Origin: Paracoccaceae bacterium
GTDB taxonomy: Bacteria; Pseudomonadota; Alphaproteobacteria; Rhodobacterales; Rhodobacteraceae
Assembly: GCA_017854585.1 (NCBI GenBank)
Contig: JAFMHK010000011.1
Coordinates: 30,229-94,228, forward strand
Direction: 5' to 3'
DNA length: 64,000 bases
Shown here: positions 26,258 to 34,172 of the stretch, one piece after another
Numbering within the stretch: the stretch's first letter is position 1
Layout of the letters: every line of letters starts with the position of its first letter
Position numbers and translations under genes: made by a program
The notes under the pieces: generated by a model
Seen by the model: the letters and a program-made list of their open reading frames with translations, nothing else
Told to the model about the DNA's origin: nothing
Databases searched by the model: none

Positions 26258-27120
26258 CCGATCAGGGCCGCGCCTTGCCCAAAGACGTCCTCGAAGTTCA
26301 TGGCCCGCGTTGTCAGGCCCTGCCGGTGGACGGACCCAAGGAACGTTTCAACCGATGGCCGCATCGCGGCGACCCCCATGGGCAGCAGGTCGGGGCCGTC
26401 GTCGGGAACCTGCGTCTTTGCGGCCCCGAACGCCATGGCAAGCGCGCGCACCAGTGCGGGGTTGCGTTCGGCCAGCGGGCCGGTGACGGCAAGGATGTGG
26501 TTGATCTGCACGACCCCCGTTCTGGCCAGACTACCCAGCGCGGTCGCGTCCGGATCGGCAATGACCGGACGGACCCAGTCATCCTTGGGCATATCGTTTC
26601 CGAAGATCGCGGCGTCGACCTTGCCATCGCGCAGCAATTCAAAGGCTGCTGTGCCGTCGGGGTCACGGACCACGTTGCCCGGTTCGGGCGCGCCGACGAC
26701 ATGCGGGGCCTCTTGGGTGACCCATGTGATGCTGGCCGGATCGATGCCGTATTCGGTGTCCAGAATGGTGCGCACCCATGCGCCCGTGGTCTGGCTGTAG
26801 GCGCGCACGGCCACACGCTTTCCCGGCAGGTCTTGGGGGCCAATCGCGGTGAAATTCGCGTTCTGCACGATGCAACGATGCTGCAACCGCGCGGACACCG
26901 TGATCGGCAGCGGAATGATCGGTCGCCCGGCATCGATGGCTTGGATCGCGGTCACGATGGCCAGTTCGCAGATATCGAAGGCGCTGTCCTCGACCATGGG
27001 CCGAAACGCGCGGTGGATCGGTTTGACCGCAACCGGCGACAGGCCCAGCCGTTCAGCGTGCTCGGCGAGAAAAGCGCCCGCAATCGGCGTGGTGCCAAGC
27101 GCGATCGTGGGGCTTGTCAC
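26254..27120 (-). CDS. 4,5-dihydroxyphthalate decarboxylase-like / substrate-binding-fold protein
   Basis: 288 residues resembling the Pht5/4,5-dihydroxyphthalate decarboxylase group, which has a periplasmic-binding-protein fold but no signal peptide (so cytoplasmic). Visible family features are the start TIALGTTPIAGAFLAEH, EDSAFDICELAIVTAIQA, and the mid-chain DLPGKRVAVRAYSQTTGAWVR. The GTG start at 27120 overlaps the upstream hydrolase stop as GTGA; the long upstream in-frame extension lies inside that gene and is discarded. It could decarboxylate an aromatic dicarboxylate to feed the ring-fission pathway. Without a dioxygenase nearby the substrate is uncertain. Confidence 0.65.
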   Translation of the reverse strand: MTSPTIALGTTPIAGAFLAEHAERLGLSPVAVKPIHRAFRPMVEDSAFDICELAIVTAIQAIDAGRPIIPLPITVSARLQHRCIVQNANFTAIGPQDLPGKRVAVRAYSQTTGAWVRTILDTEYGIDPASITWVTQEAPHVVGAPEPGNVVRDPDGTAAFELLRDGKVDAAIFGNDMPKDDWVRPVIADPDATALGSLARTGVVQINHILAVTGPLAERNPALVRALAMAFGAAKTQVPDDGPDLLPMGVAAMRPSVETFLGSVHRQGLTTRAMNFEDVFGQGAALIG

Positions 27121-27977
27121 GCGCTCCCCTCCAGCAATGCCGGATAAAGCGACAGCGCCGTTCCCCCCAACACCGCTGTCCGTTCCTCCGGGCTCAGGGT
27201 GGCGACGGCCTCGCGCGCACGCACCACCAGTTCCGGCAGGGGCGTTTCGGCGGCGGGAAAGTTTGATCCCCACGCCACGCGGTCGGCCCCGAAGGTCGCC
27301 ATCAGATGCGCCATGAACGCGGGCACCGTGGACATCCCGGCCTCGGACGCCCTAATGTTGCGCAGCGTCAGCTTGACGTGGACTCCGGGATAGCTTGCCA
27401 GATCCCACAACGCCTGCGCTGCCGCATAAGGTGCGCCGTCCTCCAGCACCGGGCGGGCAAGGTGGTCGATGATCACGCGGGCATCGGGGAACCGGTCCAG
27501 AAGGTCGCGCAACATCGGGATGCCCGGCGGCCGCATCTGCACGCAGATCGGCAGGCCGATATCGCTGGCGTATTGCCACGCGGCAAAGGATGCCGGATCG
27601 TTCAGCCAGCTTGATTGCCCCTCGACCGTGCTGCCGGCGGTGAACAGGCGCAGCCCCGTAAGCCCGCGCGACATCCAGTAATCGATCTTCTCAACGGCAT
27701 CCTTGGCCAGCACATCAACCGAAAAGACCCCTGTCAGTCTGTCGGGATGCGCCGCCACGGCCTCTGCCAGATAGGTGTTGTCGTGCCCATAGGCCGTTGA
27801 CGCCTGCACCACGGCTGCCTTGGCGATCCCGGCGGCGTCCATTTCCTTGATCAGATCGTCAAACGCGATCGGATGCTTGGACGACCACGTCGACTGCTTT
27901 CCGCCCAACGGGGTCAGCGGATAGCGCTCCGTATCCGGAGAAATCACGTGCGGGTGGATATCAATGATCGAGTCCAT
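27117..27977 (-). CDS. Amidohydrolase, 2-pyrone-4,6-dicarboxylate lactonase-like
   Basis: 286-residue TIM-barrel hydrolase of the LigI/COG3618 group. The N-terminal IDIHPHVISPD holds the HxH pair, VIIDHLARP the next His, and WGSNFPAAE occupies the strand-8 position, where Asn replaces the usual Asp. LigI opens 2-pyrone-4,6-dicarboxylate to 4-oxalomesaconate, which fits the downstream enzymes encoded here. ATG 27977 (with AAGAAG upstream) is chosen over longer starts because it begins directly at the first barrel strand. Other lactone substrates are possible. Confidence 0.6.
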   Translation of the reverse strand: MDSIIDIHPHVISPDTERYPLTPLGGKQSTWSSKHPIAFDDLIKEMDAAGIAKAAVVQASTAYGHDNTYLAEAVAAHPDRLTGVFSVDVLAKDAVEKIDYWMSRGLTGLRLFTAGSTVEGQSSWLNDPASFAAWQYASDIGLPICVQMRPPGIPMLRDLLDRFPDARVIIDHLARPVLEDGAPYAAAQALWDLASYPGVHVKLTLRNIRASEAGMSTVPAFMAHLMATFGADRVAWGSNFPAAETPLPELVVRAREAVATLSPEERTAVLGGTALSLYPALLEGSA

Positions 27978-28061
27978 GTCAACTTCTTGCCAGCGGTCCG
28001 CCGGGCCCCCATAATTCCTCATGCTCACGCCTAACGCCGACCCGGAAAAATCGCCAATCCG

Positions 28062-28079
28062 ATAACCGCTCGGGGTTAT
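28062..28079. promoter_or_regulatory. Candidate LysR operator in divergent promoter
   Basis: ATAACC-GCTCGG-GGTTAT, a perfect 6-6-6 inverted repeat with T-N11-A character, lies between the divergent hydrolase gene (start 27977) and the small monooxygenase-like gene (start 28142). Either double-HTH LysR protein is a candidate ligand. Confidence 0.5.
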
Positions 28080-28141
28080 AGGATATGTGGGTCCGGGGTT
28101 GGCCCGAAATGCCGCCAACGCCCCGTAGGAAGGCCAGACCG

Positions 28142-28492
28142 ATGATCATCGCCCTTGTTCAGATACCCCTGCCGGGTCCCAAACGCGCCCATTCCCTTGT
28201 CGTCGCCCAATCAGTCGAGGCCACAAAAATATTTCATAATGTCAAAGGATTGCGCCGCAAATACTTTCTCAATTCTGACGAAGGCGGCGGCGGGATTTAT
28301 GAATTCACCACCCGTGCCGACGCCGAAGCATGGTTCAACGACGGCTGGGCCGATTGGATGGAGGGGCGTTTCGGCGTGCGTCCGACACTAACGCTGTTCG
28401 ACTGCCCGGTGGTGCTTGATAATGAGGCGGACGAGGTTCGTGTCGATGGCAGGCCCGTGCCGCCGCCGTGGGGCTTGGCCAAGGTCGAATGA
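28142..28492 (+). CDS. YdhR-like/ABM-fold monooxygenase-type protein
   Basis: 116-residue cytoplasmic protein resembling the YdhR/antibiotic-biosynthesis-monooxygenase ferredoxin-like fold: an N-terminal strand (MIIALVQIPLP), the LRRKYFLNSDEGGGGIYEF strand-loop-strand, and RADAEAWFNDGWADWMEGRFG as the last helix region. AGGAAGG precedes ATG 28142. It is divergent from the hydrolase gene and shares its operator region. Members act as small cofactor-free oxygenases or dimeric binding proteins; here it may modify an aromatic-derived compound, but there is no direct evidence. Confidence 0.6.
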   Translation: MIIALVQIPLPGPKRAHSLVVAQSVEATKIFHNVKGLRRKYFLNSDEGGGGIYEFTTRADAEAWFNDGWADWMEGRFGVRPTLTLFDCPVVLDNEADEVRVDGRPVPPPWGLAKVE

Positions 28493-28559
28493 CGTCCCAC
28501 GGCGTGGCTCGCCCCCGGTCAAGACGGTATTGTGGCCCTCCACCCGTTGCGTGGCCCCG

Positions 28560-29450
28560 TCAACTCTCGGTTCGCCGGATCATCGCCAGCAGCGCTTGGG
28601 CCACCGTAACCGGCCCCTCTTCGGGCGGGGCTGCGGGCGCGGGCACACCCGACCGCGCCAGACGCCGCTGCCAGCGGATCGTGCCTGCGGTCATGTCGGC
28701 GTAAAGGCCCAGATCCTCCAGCGTCTTGGCGACCTCTTCCATCTCTGACGCGCGCCGTTCGCCATGTACGATGGAACGCTCGAAATTATAGGCGGCCTGC
28801 CGGGGCCATTCGGTGCCGGGGTGGCTTTTGGCCAACGATCCCAGAACCTCGTCTTCAACCCCTGCGGCGACTGCGGCCAACACGCATTCGGCTGTCAGCG
28901 CCTCCAATCCCTTGACCATCACCGACCGGATCATCTTGATCGAAGAGGATGCGCCGACCGGCCCCGCGATCACACGCACGGTCATTGGCAAGGCTTCCAG
29001 CACCGGTGCCATCTCGGCCGCGTGGGGGCCAGATATCAGACAAGGCACCATGTTCAGCTTGGGATGAACCGGGGCCATGACCGCCACGTCCACATACCGT
29101 CCGCCCGCGCCCTCGATCACATCTGCGGAAACGCCTTTTGAGGACGGCGCGCAGGAATTGAGGTCAAGCCAGACCGTCCCTTGCCCGATCTCAGGGGCCG
29201 CCGCGCGCGCGGCCGTGACCGCCCGGTCGGCCGTGACGGTGCAAAACACCAGATCGGCCCCTTCGACAGCCTCGGCCAGCGTCAGACAATTGCGGATACC
29301 AAGCGCGGCACAGCGTTGGGCGATCTCGGCCGCCGTCGCCGGGTCATCTGATTTGACGTCATAGGCGCGCACATTCCCCGCGCGGGCCGGACCCCATCCG
29401 CGCACGATGGCCGATCCGGCCTCTCCCATCCCAACAAAGGCGATTTGCAT
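28560..29450 (-). CDS. NAD(P)-dependent oxidoreductase, 6-phosphogluconate-dehydrogenase-like with DUF1932
   Basis: 296 residues. Rossmann start IAFVGMGEAGSAIVRGWG, a hydroxyacid-dehydrogenase-type catalytic stretch (GPVGASSSIKMIRSVMVKGLEAL, Lys being the likely general acid/base) and a C-terminal all-helical DUF1932 region. ATG 29450 follows GAGGTGG; the stop of the PrpF-like gene is 13 bases upstream. It is the last gene of the lower-pathway operon. Members recur in 4,5-cleavage clusters with no settled role, probably reduction of a keto or hydroxy acid side product. Confidence 0.75.
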   Translation of the reverse strand: MQIAFVGMGEAGSAIVRGWGPARAGNVRAYDVKSDDPATAAEIAQRCAALGIRNCLTLAEAVEGADLVFCTVTADRAVTAARAAAPEIGQGTVWLDLNSCAPSSKGVSADVIEGAGGRYVDVAVMAPVHPKLNMVPCLISGPHAAEMAPVLEALPMTVRVIAGPVGASSSIKMIRSVMVKGLEALTAECVLAAVAAGVEDEVLGSLAKSHPGTEWPRQAAYNFERSIVHGERRASEMEEVAKTLEDLGLYADMTAGTIRWQRRLARSGVPAPAAPPEEGPVTVAQALLAMIRRTES

Positions 29451-29463
29451 CTTGTCGTCCACC

Positions 29464-30510
29464 TCAGGCAAAAACCGTGCCATCCATCAATTTACGCGCC
29501 GTGCGCAGGATCGCGGCGGCGGTCACCTCGCCCTCGGGCGTTACCTGCGCGATGATTGTCGTCTCGCCGATCGGGTGTTCGATGGGCATGGTCTTTTCCC
29601 CGCCTCCGGGTACATCGGCCAACATCGCGGCGGGCGTCCCCGGCAACAGGCAGGCGGTTGCCACGCTGACCGCGCCCAGAACGCCAATGCTGGCATGGCA
29701 GCGATGGGGAATGAAAGTGCGGGTGGAAATCGTGCCGCCGTTTTGCGCGCGGCTGACCATCGTCATCTTCGGCACCGTCTTGTCCGTCACATCGCCAAGG
29801 TTCATCAACGGCCCACAGGCCAGCCGGATCGCTTCCAGCCGGGCCTTGAGGGCGGTGTTCGCGTCCAGATCTGCGCGTGGTTCGGTTCCGGTTATTCCCA
29901 TGTCCGCCGCGCGCAGGATGATCACCGGCATCCCGTTGTCGATCATCGTGACCTCGACGCCGTCGATCACATCCACCGCATTCCCGGTGGGCAACAATGC
30001 CCCACAGGTCGATCCCGCCGTGCCCAAGAATTCCAGCGGCACGGGCGCGGCCGTCCCCGGCACCCCGTCAATCGCGGCATCACCGGCATAGACCGGCACG
30101 CCTCCCGGTGTCTCAACCGTCGCAATCGCGGTCTGTCCGGTGTTCTCCATATAGATGGAAACCCGCGTCTGGCCGTCATCCGCCCGAACCAATCCGCGTT
30201 CGATGGCAAATGGCCCGACACCAGCCAGAATATTCCCGCAATTCTGCCCGTCTGATACCAACGCCTGATCCACGCCGACCTGCAAGAACAGGTAATCCAC
30301 GTCGATACCCGCGCGCGCCGATTTTCGCACCACCGCCACCTTGGAGGTCAGCGGGTCGCCACCGCCCATCCCGTCGATCTGTCGTGGGTCGGGGCTGCCC
30401 ATGACGCGCAGCAAAAAGGCATCGCGGTCTTCTGGCAGATCTTCGGCCACGAAGTATCCGCCTTTCGATGTTCCCCCGCGCATCCACATGCAGCGCACAG
30501 GCTCAGACAT
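29464..30510 (-). CDS. galD: PrpF-family isomerase, candidate 4-oxalomesaconate tautomerase (GalD/LigU-like)
   Basis: 348 residues with the diaminopimelate-epimerase-like two-domain fold of PrpF. Signature segments are CMWMRGGTSKGGYF at the N-terminus, QNCGNILAGVGPFAI (first Cys) and GSTCGALLPTGN (second Cys), the acid/base positions of the family. In gallate and protocatechuate 4,5-cleavage pathways this enzyme interconverts oxalomesaconate tautomers. ATG 30510 is chosen because translation upstream of it is a low-complexity Met/His run. Its neighbours (aldolase, GalB hydratase) make this role likelier than the methylcitrate-pathway role of PrpF, as no prp genes are here. Confidence 0.75.
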   Translation of the reverse strand: MSEPVRCMWMRGGTSKGGYFVAEDLPEDRDAFLLRVMGSPDPRQIDGMGGGDPLTSKVAVVRKSARAGIDVDYLFLQVGVDQALVSDGQNCGNILAGVGPFAIERGLVRADDGQTRVSIYMENTGQTAIATVETPGGVPVYAGDAAIDGVPGTAAPVPLEFLGTAGSTCGALLPTGNAVDVIDGVEVTMIDNGMPVIILRAADMGITGTEPRADLDANTALKARLEAIRLACGPLMNLGDVTDKTVPKMTMVSRAQNGGTISTRTFIPHRCHASIGVLGAVSVATACLLPGTPAAMLADVPGGGEKTMPIEHPIGETTIIAQVTPEGEVTAAAILRTARKLMDGTVFA

Positions 30511-30519
30511 GATCGCCAT

Positions 30520-30578
30520 GCGCATATGCATCGGGTGTGCATGCGTTGTGCATGGCATGTGCATAGGCCATCGCATAC
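30520..30578. repeat. GCAT-rich imperfect repeat in the intergenic gap
   Basis: The 70-base gap between aldolase and tautomerase genes contains repeated GTGCAT/TGCATG/GCATAT elements that read Met-His-Cys runs in all frames. It may be a leader structure or simple-sequence noise; no ribosome binding site for the tautomerase gene is obvious here. Confidence 0.35.
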
Positions 30579-30581
30579 ATT

Positions 30582-31253
30582 CTAGACATAGCGCAGGCCC
30601 TTTTCGGCCAGCCGCTCCCGCATCTTGTACATGTCCAGCCCAAGTTCCCCCGATGCCAGTCTTTGACGCTTTGCCTCCTCGTTCGACAGGCGATCTTGCG
30701 CCTTTTTCAGGACGTCGGCGGCTGCCGCGCGCTTGACCACGCATACGCCATCGTCGTCCGCAAGAATGATGTCGCCGGGGTCGACATTTGCCCCTGCGCA
30801 GACCACCGGCACGTTCACCGAACCCAGCGTTTCCTTGATCGTGCCTTGCGCGCAGATTGCCTTGGACCAGACAGGAAAGCCCATCTTTTCAAGGTCTTTC
30901 ACGTCGCGGACGCCCGCGTCGATGATCAAGCCTCGGCACCCGCGCGCCAGCGCGGAGGTTGCCAAGAGATCCCCGAAATACCCCGCATCCGAAGGTGAGG
31001 TCGTCGCCAGAACCATCACGTCGCCAGGGTGCAATTGTTCGATCGCGACATGTAGCATCCAGTTGTCTGCCGGCGGCGCAAGGATGGTGACCGCTGACCC
31101 GCCGATCGCCGCGCCGCGATAGATCGGGCGCATGTAGGATGCCAGCAATCCCATGCGCCCCTGCGCCTCGTGCACGGTGGCGACGCCACATTTCGCCAGA
31201 TCATCAATGACTTGCGCGTCCGCTCGAGCGATGTTCCGAACCACGACCGACAT
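30582..31253 (-). CDS. ligK: 4-carboxy-4-hydroxy-2-oxoadipate aldolase / oxaloacetate decarboxylase (LigK/GalC-like)
   Basis: 223-residue class II (metal-dependent) aldolase of the RraA-like fold. It shows [14 protein letters not shown] at the N-terminus, the [21 protein letters not shown] region, and the family signature [14 protein letters not shown] with the Asp and Arg-Asp that bind metal and pyruvate enolate. It splits 4-carboxy-4-hydroxy-2-oxoadipate to pyruvate and oxaloacetate, the end of the 4,5-cleavage route. ATG 31253 shares a base with the GalB stop (TGATG); a GTG one codon earlier is also possible. Confidence 0.85.
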   Translation of the reverse strand: MSVVVRNIARADAQVIDDLAKCGVATVHEAQGRMGLLASYMRPIYRGAAIGGSAVTILAPPADNWMLHVAIEQLHPGDVMVLATTSPSDAGYFGDLLATSALARGCRGLIIDAGVRDVKDLEKMGFPVWSKAICAQGTIKETLGSVNVPVVCAGANVDPGDIILADDDGVCVVKRAAAADVLKKAQDRLSNEEAKRQRLASGELGLDMYKMRERLAEKGLRYV

Positions 31254-31984
31254 CACAGTTCATCCACGGTGCGCGGAAAGATCGATTGGAACCCTTCGGC
31301 GTATTTGCAGTCCCGCCCGCCTGACTGGCCACCGGAATTACGCTTGAAATGGTTCGCGCGCTGTTGGGCCACGCGTGTGTAGTAATCCCAAAGGTGAACC
31401 TGCCCGTTCATGTGTTCCATTGCGGCGCGCTTCTTGTCCCAAACGGGCGTGATGTCGAGGAATGTATCGGGCTTCCACCCCATCTGTTCGGTCTGATGCG
31501 GTTCGAACAGATACAACTGCGGCGCGCCCAAGACCTTTTCGCCGGGGTTGTGGCCCCATGCCTGCGCGATCATGCGCACCTCGAGCGCGACTTGCGTCAT
31601 GTACATGTGATCGGTGTTGTAGGGGTCGTATTGGCTGTGGCTCATCATGAAGGCGGGTTGCACCTTGCGGATCAGATCGACGAGTTTGTCCTTGTCCCCG
31701 CGATCCAATTGCAGCGGGTAATCCCCGAGATCGAAACATTCGAGACGGTGAACGCCAAGGGCTTCGGCGGCTGCTTCGGCCTCGCCGCGCCGGATGTCCT
31801 TGACCTCCTGAAGCGACTTGCCTTCCTTCCACAGTTTGGCGCTTTCGCCACGCTCTCCAAAGGACATGCATGCAACGGTGACGTCGTATCCCATCTCTGC
31901 ATGCAGCGCGATCGCGCCGCCGCAGCGCCACACGAAATCAGCGGCATGTGCGGAGAGAACGAGGGCGGTTTTATTCTGTGACAT
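31253..31984 (-). CDS. galB: 4-oxalomesaconate hydratase (GalB-like, PIG-L fold)
   Basis: 243 residues. Unlike LigJ, this hydratase belongs to the LmbE/PIG-L zinc fold and closely follows the pattern of Pseudomonas putida Gal[21 protein letters not shown] at the N-terminus (zinc His and Asp), [25 protein letters not shown], and [25 protein letters not shown], ending [15 protein letters not shown]. It adds water to oxalomesaconate to give the aldolase substrate. ATG 31984 follows CGGAG eight bases upstream. It is the first gene of the operon galB-ligK-galD-DUF1932 and is divergent from a double-HTH LysR gene. Confidence 0.85.
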   Translation of the reverse strand: MSQNKTALVLSAHAADFVWRCGGAIALHAEMGYDVTVACMSFGERGESAKLWKEGKSLQEVKDIRRGEAEAAAEALGVHRLECFDLGDYPLQLDRGDKDKLVDLIRKVQPAFMMSHSQYDPYNTDHMYMTQVALEVRMIAQAWGHNPGEKVLGAPQLYLFEPHQTEQMGWKPDTFLDITPVWDKKRAAMEHMNGQVHLWDYYTRVAQQRANHFKRNSGGQSGGRDCKYAEGFQSIFPRTVDEL

Positions 31985-32235
31985 CGTGGACTCCGGATGC
32001 TTATGGATCTCCACCATCCCACCAAATCGGTCGTTCCGACAAATCCGAAGCGTGTTGGTTAGGATTAGTTTTTGCTATAACGATGCGATGAATATGAGGC
32101 CCTCAACTAGGAATCCGGCTTTGATACGCGGGATCAGTTCTATGCGGTCTGGGCTTCCGCAATGCAAGAAGTGCTACAAGACCATGAGAGGGCGGACCTC
32201 CAGATGCTCAATGCCAAACCAGAACGCGTGATGCC

Positions 32236-33441
32236 TTGATTTCGCGTAATCTCAGACATTTTCGCGTGTTCCTTGCGGTGGCGGAGCTTGGGTCGCTGAC
32301 GCTCGCCTCTGAACGGTGTCATGTCTCGCAGCCAGCGGTGACGCAGGCTTTGACCAAGCTGGAACGGGAGGCCGGCGGTGCGCTGTTCGAACGGACGCGT
32401 GCGGGTATTTTCCTGTCTGAACGCGGACGGCTGTTCGAGGCGCGGATCCGTCGCGCGATGCTGCGGCTGGATGGGGCGTTGGCCGGTGTGTCGCCCCGGT
32501 TGCCTCTGACGGCGACGACCGCGCAACTGCGCGCGCTGGTCGGCATGACCGAGGTGCAGAACTACACTTTGGCTGCGCGCGACCTTGGCCTTGCGCAACC
32601 GACCGTCCATCGGGCAATCGCCCAGATCGAGAGGGAGGCCGCCCGCCCGATGTTCGAGCGCACGTCCTTCGGGATGGTGCCGACACGCGCCTGTCGCGAG
32701 ATCGCACTTGCCGCACGTCTGGCCTTTTCCGAGTTCCAGCAAGCCGAGGTCGACCTTGCGGATTTCGATGGCCGTGAGGTCGGTCAGATCACTTTGGGTG
32801 CGTTGCCTCTTTCTCGGTCTGTCCTGTTGCCAGCGGCGTTGGCCGCGTTTCGCGCCCGGCGGCCCAAATTGCGCGTGACGGTCTTCGATGGCCCCTATGG
32901 TGAGATGTTGGGCGCGGTCAGGCGTGGCGACATGGATTTCATGATCGGCGCACTGCGCGACCCGCATCCGATCGAGGATATCGTGCAGGAGAAGTTGTTT
33001 GAGGACAGCCTGTCGGTGGTCGCCCGGAAAGGTCATCCGCTGACGAACATGGCGCAGGGCAAACTTGGGTCCCTTGTTCAATATCCTTGGGTCGTTCCCC
33101 GATCGGGAACACCATCCCGGTTGCAGTTTGATGCGGCATTCAATCGTGCACGTCTGGCGCCGCCGGACAGCATTCTGGAATGCGGATCCATCCTGCTGAT
33201 GCGCGAATTGCTGAGCCGAAGCGACATGTTGGGCTGTATTTCAGAGCATCAGGCCGAGGCGGAGGTATCGAACGGGCTGATCATCCGGCTGGATGCGGAT
33301 GTGTCATGGACCGGTCGCGCCATCGGGCTGACGTATCGCAAGGATTGGCTGCCCACCAAGGCACAAGCCCTGTTGCTGGATATGATCCGCGAAGCGGCAC
33401 TGAAGATGCGCAGGGGCGAGGAACGTGCCGCCGCGACCTAG
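32236..33441 (+). CDS. LysR-family regulator with two tandem HTH domains
   Basis: 401 residues. HTH one spans about 5-62 (LRHFRVFLAVAELGSLTLASERCHVSQPAVTQALTKLE in sum, Ser-Gln-Pro-Ala-Val recognition helix) and HTH two about 95-150 (LRALVGMTEVQNYTLAARDLGLAQPTVHRAIAQIE in sum). The effector domain starts near 190 (ITLGALPLSRSVLLP). The only in-frame start is TTG 32236, overlapped by the stop of an 11-codon upstream ORF (MLNAKPERVMP, 32204-32239), which may couple translation. It is divergent from galB and probably controls that operon. Its architecture matches the regulator at 25007. Confidence 0.8.
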   Translation: MISRNLRHFRVFLAVAELGSLTLASERCHVSQPAVTQALTKLEREAGGALFERTRAGIFLSERGRLFEARIRRAMLRLDGALAGVSPRLPLTATTAQLRALVGMTEVQNYTLAARDLGLAQPTVHRAIAQIEREAARPMFERTSFGMVPTRACREIALAARLAFSEFQQAEVDLADFDGREVGQITLGALPLSRSVLLPAALAAFRARRPKLRVTVFDGPYGEMLGAVRRGDMDFMIGALRDPHPIEDIVQEKLFEDSLSVVARKGHPLTNMAQGKLGSLVQYPWVVPRSGTPSRLQFDAAFNRARLAPPDSILECGSILLMRELLSRSDMLGCISEHQAEAEVSNGLIIRLDADVSWTGRAIGLTYRKDWLPTKAQALLLDMIREAALKMRRGEERAAAT

Positions 33442-33519
33442 CGCGTTTGCCGGACCACGATGCCCCAGCAGGGCTGCCCCGGCGAGGCCCTTGGAAAAGG
33501 GGTTCTATGGCCCCGTCGG

Positions 33520-33999
33520 TTACTCTTCGGGGCGCTTGTCCATCACGGGTAGCGGAATTGAAAAGCCGGTTTTGACGCGGTCCATCACGACACTGGTGCG
33601 AAATTTCGCGATGTTTTCCTCTGCAAAGAAATGGCGCCGCGTGAAGGCTTCGTAATCGGCCATGTCACTGGCCGAAAGAATGAGCAGAAAATCGCTGTTT
33701 CCCGTGATGTAATAGCATTGCATCACCTCGGGTGCGGCCTTCATGCGTTCGCGAAAACGATCCAGATCGGCGGGGCGTTCCGACGACAGCGCAACCTCGA
33801 CAATCACGGTCAGTCCACGGCCAAGTTTGGAATGGTTGAGGACCGCGACATCGGCCGCGACATACCCCTCGGCCCGCAAGCGCGTGAGGCGCTTGCGACA
33901 ACTGTCGGGCGATAGGAATACGATCTTCGACAGCGCTTCAGCGGTCAGGCGATTGTTGGATTGAATGGCGTCAAGAATGGCTGCGTCGAATCTGTCCAT
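33520..33999 (-). CDS. Lrp/AsnC-family transcriptional regulator
   Basis: 159 residues: N-terminal helix-turn-helix (about 1-60, DAAILDAIQSNNRLTAEALS and SPDSCRKRLTRLRAEGY) and the RAM-type ligand-binding domain (about 65-150, with CYYITGNSDFLLILSASDM). It is divergent from the PLP-lyase operon and is the likely amino-acid-responsive regulator of that operon. Confidence 0.85.
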   Translation of the reverse strand: MDRFDAAILDAIQSNNRLTAEALSKIVFLSPDSCRKRLTRLRAEGYVAADVAVLNHSKLGRGLTVIVEVALSSERPADLDRFRERMKAAPEVMQCYYITGNSDFLLILSASDMADYEAFTRRHFFAEENIAKFRTSVVMDRVKTGFSIPLPVMDKRPEE

Positions 34000-34172
34000 C
34001 GCATATTTTCACCTGAAATTGGGAACTAAGCCAGATCTCAGAACGCAGTACGTCCGGTTTTCGGAACATTTTGAGCCATTCTTTCTGAAAACAGGAAAGC
34101 CCGCGACGAAAATCTCCGGGAATGGTCAGCCGACGTTCGTTATCTTGTGAGGACCAACAAGGGGAACTCAGA

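Noticed and set aside
28062..28079. Considered as a rho-independent terminator
   Set aside because: The stem is short with no T-run and lies in a divergent promoter region, so an operator is more likely.
32140..33081. Long minus-strand ORF opposite the second double-HTH LysR gene
   Set aside because: It is antisense to clear HTH and effector-domain motifs and shows no family pattern.
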